DNA of 16,335 nucleotides from Glomus cerebriforme. Its lineage: Eukaryota; Glomeromycota; Glomeromycetes; Glomerales; Glomeraceae. The stretch's first letter is position 1. Each line of letters opens with the position of its first letter. The notes under the pieces are model-generated. The model had not been told where the DNA came from. It searched no databases and saw only the letters and a list, made by a program, of their open reading frames with translations. Positions 8,945 through 16,259 of the stretch are shown here, piece after piece. The stretch is taken from the NCBI GenBank assembly GCA_003550305.1, contig QKYT01000220.1, positions 1-16,335 of the forward strand, in the 5' to 3' direction. Both the position numbers and the translations under genes were made by a program.

Positions 8945-9228
8945 TATTCCAAAATTTTTAAGTTTATATTATAATTAGTTTCAAAAATAATTTATAAATT
9001 TGTATTTTTGTAAATTATATGATTTGCCCCATTTTAGACAATCCCTGATGTTAGTAATATGTCATTAGACAATGAAGGATTTTCTTCAGAAATTGACATA
9101 AATGAAATTAACAATAAAAATGAAATAAATTTGTAAATAGTATGAATTTTTTTTTAAAAATATTTTAGTACAATTAATTNTAATATTTTTGTTAAAATTA
9201 GACCAATTATGAAAATCAAGTTTACAAA

Positions 9229-9345
9229 GATGAGAATTTTTTAAATTATGAAGATCAGAGTTTTTATAATTATGAAGATGATCAAAGTTTTTTGAATTAT
9301 GAAGATAATCAAAGTTTTTTAAGTCATAATGATCAAAATTATGAA
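9229..9345 (+). repeat. coding tandem repeat in the Plavaka N-terminal region
   Basis: A degenerate unit of about 10 codons is repeated in frame: NFLNYEDQ, SFYNYEDDQ, SFLNYEDNQ, SFLSHNDQ, NYEN. At DNA level the words AATTATGAAGATAATCAAAG and variants recur every 27-30 bp. It makes an acidic, Asn-rich low-complexity linker between the finger and the core domain. Confidence 0.7.
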
Positions 9346-12300
9346 AATATTTTAGAANAACTTGAACCTGAAGTGAATGCAAATTATCCAAATCAAGCAT
9401 ACGCTGATTTAATGACTTTAGTTACAAAACATAATCTTAGTAATGTGACAGGCAATGCTATTATAAAATTTTTTAATAAACATTCAAATCTTAGCTAATC
9501 TCCTTTTCTAAAGTCTATCCAACAAGGATGTAAATATATGGATAATATAAACTTACCAAATTTTCAGTTTAGTAAAACTTGCATAATTANTTATAATAAT
9601 GATNAATATTANCTTTATNATCNGANTTTAATAAGTTGCATAGAAAATATATTAAAAATTCCTGATATTTCACAAAACTTTACTTTAACTTCTAAAAATC
9701 TTAAAGTANAAAGAGAAAAAGCATATAGTAAACAAAATACTGGAACATGATGGAAAAATACAGAAAAGTCCTTAACATAAGGCTCTTATCTTTTATCATT
9801 AATTTTATATTCAGATACAACTAATGTTAATACACTGGGAAAATCTCAGCTTCATCCTATTTATATATCAATTGGAAATATTGTGAATTGGAGATATGAT
9901 AAATCAGTTGCAAAACAATTATTGGGATACTTACCAATTCTAAAACATAAAAATACTACCAAAAAAAAAATGAAAAATTCAAAATTGCAGCTCGNACTGC
10001 CTTTCACAAATCTTTACAAATACTTCTAAAACCTATTTTAGAATTGAAAAATGGTATAGATTTAAGTTTAAATGATCAAATCTTTTAGTTTTTTCCTCAA
10101 GTTTCTATTGTAATTGCCGATTGGCCAGAGGCTGCAACATATTGTCTCACCTATAAGTCATTCATGTTGAATTTTCCATGTCATTTTTGTTTAGTTTCAA
10201 AAGATAATCTTNCNAATATTGATTTATCAACAGAAGAAATGNAGTTGCNAACNNATNATAATATGTGCAATTATTTTGAACAGAACTAAAAAAAATCTGT
10301 TTGCATTGAAAATGTATCTAATTTTTTTGGGAACTTTCGTAAGTTTATATTATTTGTTATATTTTATTTACATAAATATTTATACACAAATTTTAATTAA
10401 TTATTTATTTATTTCTGTTTAAAAAAAAAAATTATTTTATCCATTTAAAGTAATATAAATATATATAGTGTTACAGTGGTAGATAAAATACATCATCTTG
10501 ATTTAGATTTATTTAGTTATCAAATTGAATTCACATAATTGCTAATAAAGGTACAGCATAATAATTCTTTAGTAGATTAAATTTGTAGATTAACTAAAAT
10601 ACCAAGATTTCCCAAATTAAAGATCTTTAAAAATGGACTACAGTCAATATCTAGATTAACAGTGAGTNAATATCGTAACCTGATGAAAATAATGATTTTT
10701 GTANTANACAATTTGTATAATAAAAATACAAAAAATAGAGAAAATTTTATCAACAATAAAAGACTGGCAGAGCTTTATAAAAAATGGAATGAAATGTATG
10801 CGATCAGTAGATATGAAATATTTAAAGAAAGTGATTTCAGGTATGTTCGATTGATAATTTGTTAACACAAAAAAAAAAGAGTCATTTATTAATTATTATT
10901 ATTTTTAGGAATTAATAAATGAATGGTCTCAAGAATTTATTGAAATTTTTAAACATTTTTCTCCTTCAGAATTTAAATTGNCAAAACTACACTCATGNAT
11001 ATATCATACAATTGATTCAATTTGATCTTTTAGTACAATTAATGGATATACTACAGAGATTTACAAAAGTCTTCATAAAGATTATGTTAAGATTCCTTAT
11101 TGGTTAAGTAATAAAGAAGATATTGAAAATCAAATAATGAAAATAGTAAGTAATAAATATTACATAATATTGTAACATTGTGCAATATTGCTAAATGTGT
11201 TATATTATAGATTTGATAGCAATCAATTGCAAAAATGACCTCTCAAAATCTATTAGCAGAAACTTCACGTGCATTTAAATTCATGACAAATCTTTTTGAA
11301 TTTCTATTTATAAATGCTTGCACATTTTTTGCAGAAAAAAGTTTACANCCTAATATAAATGATAAAATGAAAGCTGGGGGTTTCCAATTTTTAAAATATC
11401 TGAAATTATATCAAGAAGAATTTGATATATCAATAGCACAAGATGATAATATAACAATATATGGCTCAGTTACTTTAGAAAATAGTACTATAGTACATGC
11501 TATAAATAATTTTTATAGGAAAGCTTAGTTTAGTGATATCTCAGTTCGTATGGACTCTGAAGAATTATTTAATTATTTCTCTAATCAAGGCATTTGTTAC
11601 GGACAGGTAGATTATTAGTTTTTCAATTCTCAATGTTTTCTTAATGTTTTTATATATTTTATATATATCAAATTTAACAATTATTTAAATTTTTAGACTT
11701 TATTAATAGTAAAGATAAACATTAAAGAACAAAATACATTAAATCTTGCATTAATTCAATAGTATGATTTCACAAAGAAAAATCAATATATTTATAGATG
11801 TTCTCGATTAGAACTCATAAATAGTTTTAACTTAATTAATATTAAAGCCATAAGAGATATTGTATATATTATATCATATTTTAATTTAAATAATGAATAT
11901 CTTGTTAATAAATTTATTTAGAAAGATAAAAAATCAATCATTTAAAATTTATGAATTAGAAAAATAAATAAAGAAAAAAAATTTTTAAAAAAAAACTTTA
12001 TTAATTATTGTCACTGTTACTACTACTAATTTCGCCCCATCTACCACCACTTTCATTATCACTACTTTTGCCCCACCCACGACCAACACTTTTATTTCCG
12101 CCATCACCACTATCTAAATCATCACCACCACCTCCTCCACCATCACCATCACTACCACTACTTCCTCCTCCTCCTCCTCCTCCTTCACCACCTCTACCAT
12201 TACCACCTTCTCTACCTTCTCCACCTCCTCCACCTTCACCTCCACCTCTACCCCTCGTTAATCTTGCTAATAAAAAAATTACTATTTTAGAAAATTGATT

Positions 12301-12898
12301 ATTTAGAAAATTGAAATTTGGTTAACAAAATTTTTACCTCGCGCATGTACATCTCTCCTTCTTTACATAATCGCAACTGCATTTTTTCTAACATCATGAT
12401 CATTAACTGAAAAAAATTATTATATTTAAAAACATAAATATATAATTTTTTTAATTAAAAAATCTAAAATCTATAAAATTTCTATCACTTGTCTGGCTCT
12501 TCCCAAAACCTCATGCAAAAATCTGCAAAATAAATTCTTCCAGCATGATGCCTAGCTCCTCTTTTATCATTGGCCGCATAAAACTCCATATCCTAAAAAT
12601 TTAACATAATAAGTTGGAAATATGGAAGTATTTAAATATTAACTTTTAACCATTATTAATATTAAATTACATACATTATATTCTGAAACTAGTCTACTAA
12701 ATTTTCATCTGCACTGATTACCAGTATAATTGCTATTGCAGGTTCTATTAACGCGCGCAGTGAGGTTATTCCAATAATTAATTCTTGCCTGTCTGAAAAT
12801 ATTCCAATAAATCTAAAAAAATATAAATATATATATTTATTTTATTTGTTTTATTTTTTTTTATATTCATTAAAATCAAATAAATGTAGTGCTCTGAA

Positions 12899-13080
12899 AA
12901 AAATCTGATATGATCTGAATCTGCAGATTTGATCTAAAACGGATTCAGATTAGTTTGCAAATTTAAGATCTGTGAATCTGATCTGAAGCAAAATAAAATC
13001 TGATCTGAATCTGATCTGATCCGATCAGATCATGGTACAAAAAAATCTGGATCTGATCTGATCAGATTCAGATCTTCATA
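12899..13080. repeat. left subterminal GATCTGA array
   Basis: Degenerate words TCTGATCTGAATCTG, GATCTGATCCGATCAG and GATTCAGATC are repeated head to tail. Runs such as GATCTGATCTGATCAG are partly self-complementary. Subterminal arrays of short words are the known binding sites of hAT transposase BED fingers; that role is inferred here. Confidence 0.75.
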
Positions 13081-13138
13081 TATTAAATATGATAAATAAA
13101 AAGAAAGATTTTTTTTTTTATTTTTTATCTTTTTTTAG

Positions 13139-14123
13139 AGACTTTAGAGACAGAACCTGAACGACCGAACGAACAGTTCCTGAACGAACTAAAGGTGAGT
13201 TCATTCTTTTATTTGTTTTAATTTTTTTTTACTTGAGGGAACGTAACTAACGTCTCCCTTCTCTTTTTTTTAGAAAATCTGAACGAACAGATGACTGGAA
13301 TTTTGGACGAATGTAAGTTCATTTTTTTTTTTACTTTATTAATTATTAGGGAACGTAACTAACATTCCCTTTCTCTTTTTTAGGAAACCGGACAAACGGA
13401 TGAAGCCGAACAACTGGGATCTTGGACGAACATAAGTTCATTCTTTTTTTTTACTTTATTAATTATTAGGAAACGTAACTAACGTTCCCTTTCTCTTTTT
13501 TTAGGAAACTGGACGAACAAATAAAGCCGAATGACTGGAATCTTGGACAAACGTAAGTTCATTCTTTTTTTTACTTTATTAATTATTAGGGAATGTAATT
13601 AACATTCCCTTTTCTCTTTTTTTTTAGGAAACTGGACGAATGGACGAAATCGAACAACTGGGATCTTGGACGAACGTAAGTTCATTCTTTTTTTTACTTT
13701 ATTAATTATTAGGGAATGTAATTAACATTTCCTTTTCTTTTTTTTTTAGGAAACCGGACAAATGGACGAAGCTGAACGACTGGGATCTTGGACGAATGTA
13801 AGTTCATTCTTTTTTTTACTTTATTAATTATTAGAGAATATAACTAATATTCCCTTTTCTCTTTTTTTTAGGAAACTGGACGAACAGACAAAGCCGAATG
13901 ACTGGGATCTTGGACGGACGTAAATTCATTCTTTTTTTTTACTTTATTAATTATTAGGGAACGTAACTAATATTCCCTTTTCTCTTTTTTTAGGAAACTG
14001 GATAAACGGACAAAACTGAATGAACAGAACTTGAACGAATGAGCTAAAAGGTTAGTTCGTTTGTCTTTTTTCATTTTTTTACTTTTAGGAAACATAATTA
14101 ACGTCTCCCTTCTCTTTTTTTAG
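13139..14123 (+). repeat. tandem array of 48-nt mini-exons with ~74-nt introns
   Basis: Six units start at 13384, 13505, 13628, 13750, 13872 and 13994 (spacings 121, 123, 122, 122, 122). Each of the first five has a 48-bp block opening GAAAC[TC]GGAC and closing CTTGGAC[GA][AG]A[CT] or similar, then GTAAGTTCATTC (AT at 13432, GTAAATTC at 13920), a T-rich stretch, a hairpin with CTAAC/TTAAC, a polypyrimidine tract and TTTAG. The sixth block is 57 bp (13994-14050), with donor GTTAGTTC. A 39-bp variant (13274-13312) and a 56-bp exon-like block (13139-13194, donor GTGAGT) precede. Read after the first base, all 48-nt blocks are open and give consensus TK[LP]D[EK]x[TIM]KxN[DN]W[DN]LG[RQ]; the last ends in TGA 14040-14042. 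Read from base 1, some blocks are open (ETGQTDEAEQLGSWTN) and others have TGA where CGA is likely. The function is unknown. Transcription is not shown by sequence. Confidence 0.75.
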
Positions 14124-14132
14124 GAAACTGAA

Positions 14133-14359
14133 CAAACAATTAGATTCAGATCAGATCAATTTCAGATTTGAATCAGTTTCAGTTTGGTTCAATTTCAGAT
14201 TAATTAGATTCAGATCAGTTTGACTTCATTTCAATTCAAATCTGGATCAGTTTCAGATTAGTTTGGATCAGATCCAGTCAGATTCAGATCAGTTCAGATC
14301 TGTTCAGACCGGATTCAGATCAGATCAGATTTAAATCAAATCTGATCTGAACCAATCTG
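14133..14359. repeat. right subterminal GATCAGATTC array
   Basis: Words AGATTCAGATCAG, TTCAGATTTGAATCAG, GATCAGTTTG and CAGATCTGTTCAG repeat in the inverse orientation to the left array. The two arrays together make a large imperfect inverted repeat around the exon-like core. Confidence 0.75.
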
Positions 14360-14455
14360 TTCAGAGCATTAAATAAAAGTAATAGAAGTATTTACTTGAT
14401 TTATTTGCCTTCTTTTGTTTATTAATGCATTAGTTTCTGCAGTAATCCAGACCAT

Positions 14456-14783
14456 TTTTAGAATTAAATTGGAATTTAAAGAATTTATAATTACTATAAA
14501 AAAAGGAAAAAGTAAAAAAAGAGCAAAGAGTAATTATGAAAGAGGGAGAGAGGAAAAAAAAGAGACTATTTATATAAAAAAAATTCTGACGAATATTAAT
14601 AAAAATTCAAAAATCTGATTTTTTTGAGAACAATTTTACTTGAAAATCATTTAATAAAATCTTGGTGAATATTCATCAAATATTCATCATGAATAGTACT
14701 AGGCTTTATCTAATGATATGAAAATACTAGTCTCTATCTACTAATGTAATTGAAATATTAGGAAAAAAACTAAAATAAAAGTT
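14456..14783. other. stretch without a gene upstream of the Myb-like gene
   Basis: It should hold the promoter of the minus-strand Myb-like gene. I see no recognisable site. 14490-14590 is purine-rich (GGAAAAAGTAAAAAAAGAGC, GAGGGAGAGAGG), so the plus frame open across it is Lys/Arg low complexity, not a gene. A short duplication, TACTAGGCTTTATCTAATGA / TACTAGTCTCTATCTACTAA, lies at about 14698-14750. Confidence 0.5.
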
Positions 14784-14941
14784 GTTTTTTTTTCTAATAA
14801 TCTATAACTCTGATTTTATTCTAATTCTACTGGATTTTAGTAAGTTGTAAATAAATGTTAAAGTTTTTTTTTCTAATAATTTATAACTCTGACTTTATCC
14901 TAATTTTACTGAACTTTAGTAAGTTGTAAATAAATGTTAAA
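14784..14941. repeat. 79-bp tandem duplication
   Basis: Two head-to-tail units, 14784-14862 and 14863-14941, share CTAATAAT[CT]TATAACTCTGA, TTTAGTAAGTTGTAAATAAA and TGTTAAA. They differ by a few, mostly transition, changes. They are non-coding. Confidence 0.8.
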
Positions 14942-15087
14942 AAATTTTAATTAAATAAAATATAAATTTTTGAAATATATATTTAATATGATTTTATTTT
15001 TCTTTATTTCTTCACATTTAAAAATAAATTTGTACGAAAAAAAATAAAATCACTTCATACACAGAAACGTCATACTGTACTTTTTTT

Positions 15088-15180
15088 ACGCAATATTAAA
15101 CCTGTATTTCAAAAAGTCAATATGTACTTTTACACAATATTAAACCTGTATTCCAGAAAGTCAGTATGTACTGTACAGTA
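15088..15180. repeat. 44-bp tandem duplication ending in a palindrome
   Basis: Units at 15088-15131 and 15132-15175 share CAATATTAAACCTGTATT, AAAGTCA and TATGTACT. A partial unit precedes (15062-15087). The array runs into a perfect 12-bp palindrome TACTGTACAGTA at 15169-15180. Confidence 0.7.
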
Positions 15181-15367
15181 TAGTTAGTACAATCTGCATT
15201 TATACATACAGTATATCATAATATATATAGAAATTGACACAGTAAAATAACAACTTGCGAAAGAAAAATAAATTTTTGTTTATTTGTTAAAGAAAGTGAT
15301 AGAAGTCTTAAAGTCATAATATAGTTTGAAGAACAGTATTACAAAGTATACTTCAGATTCTCACCCC

Positions 15368-15397
15368 TAGATAGTATGATAATCTGTATACTATCTA
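15368..15397. other. perfect 10-bp hairpin
   Basis: TAGATAGTAT (15368-15377) and ATACTATCTA (15388-15397) are exact inverses around a 10-base loop. It is not followed by a T-run and stands in no gene, so I assign no role. Confidence 0.5.
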
Positions 15398-15480
15398 TCG
15401 TACATACTAAATTTTTATTATTATTTGAAGTTATACAACAACATATAATTGTATGTNACATGTGATCATGTGAACTTTTT

Positions 15481-15726
15481 TTGTTTGTTTGTTTGTTTAA
15501 AACTGATCTGTGCAAAAATATTTATTCTGTGCAATATTCTACGCGAAAGTTTTTTTCTATGCGAAAGTTTTCGCTAGTTTCTTTATTTTTTTACTTTATT
15601 AATGAAGTGGTCTAAATAAAATTTTGATTGCAAGACAAATACTTTCACTACGCGGAAGTTTTTGCCTTATTTTTCTTTTCTAACATCTAACAATTTTTAA
15701 TATTGAATTATTTGTAATGAAGGCAA
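15481..15726. repeat. TTTG microsatellite and CTAYGCGRAAGTTTT motif
   Basis: A short TTTG run occupies about 15481-15498. The 15-mer CTACGCGAAAGTTTT at 15539 recurs as CTATGCGAAAGTTTT at 15557 and CTACGCGGAAGTTTT at 15648. CpG-containing words are rare in this window, so the recurrence stands out. No gene was found here. Confidence 0.5.
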
Positions 15727-16030
15727 TTTGCTCTCAAAATTTTTGAAGTGAGCTCTTTTTGCTCCTTTTTTTTTAAAAAAACTCGTGTATAGATGTAAGA
15801 TTCATACTTTGCTCTCAAAATTTTTTGAAGTGAACTCCTTTTTTGCTCCTTTTTTTTAGAAAGAATTTGTGTATACAAAATTTTTGAAGTGAGCTCCTTT
15901 TTTGCTCTTTTTTTTTAGAAAGAACTCATGTATAAATGTAAGATTCGTACTTTGCTNTCAAAATTTTTTGAAATGAGCTTCTTTTGCTCCTTTTTTTTTG
16001 AAAAGAACTCGTATATAGATGTAAAATTCA
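15727..16030. repeat. tandem repeat of about 80 bp, four units
   Basis: Units start TTTGCTCTCAAAA at 15727 and 15808, a truncated unit at about 15875, and one at 15951. Each carries TTTTTGAAGTGAGCTC, a TTTTGCTCC-T(8-9) run, GAAAGAACTCGTGTATA and GATGTAAGATTCAT. One ambiguous base lies at 15957. The plus-strand frame crossing 15928-16245 is built from this repeat and has no domain. Confidence 0.75.
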
Positions 16031-16097
16031 TTTTTTTCCTTAATTTTACTAATCAAAAACTGATCTATTTTACAGATATCTTACAGATATCTTATAA

Positions 16098-16149
16098 ATA
16101 TTGGGTACCCAAAATGCGGAAAATCTGCTATACATCGGGTACCCAATAT
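16098..16149. repeat. 13-bp perfect inverted repeat ATATTGGGTACCC
   Basis: ATATTGGGTACCC (16098-16110) and GGGTACCCAATAT (16137-16149) are exact inverses separated by 26 bp. Each arm itself contains the palindrome GGGTACCC. It could pair as one stem or as two local palindromes. Confidence 0.65.
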
Positions 16150-16224
16150 GTATATTATAGAATTAAAAAATACAATTTATTAATTATCTCGCTACCCAGT
16201 AATCATAAAAAGGTAAAATATAGC

Positions 16225-16259
16225 CCATTCGATTCGCCTCACTGAGACGTATCGAATGG
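16225..16259. other. 35-nt near-perfect hairpin, GC-rich for the region
   Basis: Outer arms CCATTCGAT (16225-16233) and ATCGAATGG (16251-16259) pair perfectly. The inner segment TCGCCTC pairs with GAGACGT except for a T-T and a C-A position, leaving loop ACT. The C-A mismatch would be repaired by one C/T change. It contains four CpG, unusual in this sequence. Confidence 0.6.

Larger units (their letters stand above)
8496..11921 (+). pseudogene. Plavaka (KDZ, CACTA-related) transposase, inactivated
   Basis: I recognise a Plavaka-type transposase in about seven exons. Exon 1 (from ATG 8496) encodes a C2HC finger: C-T-F-C-x12-H-x4-C. Later exons are 9038-~9133, 9202-10338, 10477-10840, 10909-11145, 11211-11606 and 11697-11921; introns 10339-10476, 11146-11210 and 11607-11696 have good GT...AG ends. 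Landmarks: NYPNQAYADLMTLVTKHNLS, NTEKS, LGKSQLHPIYISIGNI, KQLLGYLPIL, IADWPEAATYCLTYKS followed by CHFCL, IHHLDLDLF, YRNLMKIMIFV, LYKKWNEMY, STINGYTTE, QDDNITIYGSVTLENSTI and NQGICYG. This order fits family members of roughly 900 residues. Damage: stops at 9496, 9748, 9778, 10086, 10287, 10536, 10578, 11023, 11214-11219, 11526 and 11760; a frameshift at the A10 run 9961-9970; and two exon junctions off by one. Several stops replace W or R. In life the protein would cut and move its own DNA element in the nucleus. Confidence 0.85.
12887..14371. mobile_element. 1485-bp hAT-like non-autonomous element carrying an exon-like array
   Basis: The left end TAGTGCTCTGAA (12887-12898) and the reverse complement of the right end, TAATGCTCTGAA (14360-14371), differ at one base; the left one fits hAT YAGNG. 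It is flanked by AATAAATG (12879-12886) and AATAAAAG (14372-14379), an 8-bp target duplication with one mismatch. Inside are subterminal arrays of GATCTGA-type words (left 12899-13080, right 14133-14359) and a central tandem array (13139-14123). No transposase is encoded, so it would need one in trans. It sits in intron 1 of the Myb-like gene. Its design matches the smaller element at 5480-5721: TAG-type ends, 8-bp duplication and subterminal hexamer arrays. Confidence 0.8.
12001..14455 (-). pseudogene. Myb/SANT-like DNA-binding protein with Gly-rich tail, broken
   Basis: Minus-strand exons: 14455-14396 (ATG; MVWITAETNALINKRRQINQ, the W-x3-E-T-x2-L-I start of a Myb/SANT-like helix), 12812-12675 (RQARINYWNNLTARVNR, NYTGNQCR, KFSRLVSEYN), 12592-12489 (DMEFYAANDKRGARHHAGRI, YFADFCMRFWEEPDK), 12406-12338 (DHDVRKNAVAIM, RRRDVHAR) and 12266-12001 (LTRGRGGGEGG and a long Gly/Ser/Asp-rich tail with RGWGK and GGRWGE, ending in TAA). 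Introns 2-4 are 82, 82 and 71 nt. Intron 1 is 1583 nt because of the element at 12887-14371 and would be 90 nt without it. The predicted protein is about 212 residues, probably nuclear and DNA-binding. Damage: TGA 12705-12707, where Trp is likely; TAA 12363-12365, where Gln is likely; and a one-base phase mismatch between exons 3 and 4. It could be a host gene or the Myb-like second gene of a PIF/Harbinger transposon. Confidence 0.68.

Noticed and set aside
10919..11107. Plus-strand frame of 62 codons in the Plavaka gene
   Set aside because: It is out of frame with the exon 10909-11145, whose correct frame gives ELINEWSQEF and STINGYTTE.
12008..12298. Plus-strand frame rich in Pro, Leu and Ser
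   Set aside because: It is the antisense of the Gly-rich exon of the Myb-like gene, which has matching splice sites and a frame consistent with the upstream exon.
13384..14050. CRISPR-like array
   Set aside because: The whole 122-bp unit is repeated, with no constant-repeat/unique-spacer pattern, and the setting is eukaryotic.
14415..14618. Plus-strand Lys/Arg-rich frame of 67 codons
   Set aside because: It overlaps Myb exon 1 in antisense and a purine-rich simple stretch; no domain.
15727..16030. Second exon-like array (TTTTTTTAG ... GTAAGATT) in the 80-bp repeat
   Set aside because: Only one unit keeps both an AG acceptor and a GT donor, the enclosed block is 19 nt, and no frame is shared among units.
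15928..16245. Plus-strand frame of 105 codons
   Set aside because: Its first third is the 80-bp tandem repeat and the rest crosses the GGGTACCC inverted repeat; no recognisable domain or start context.
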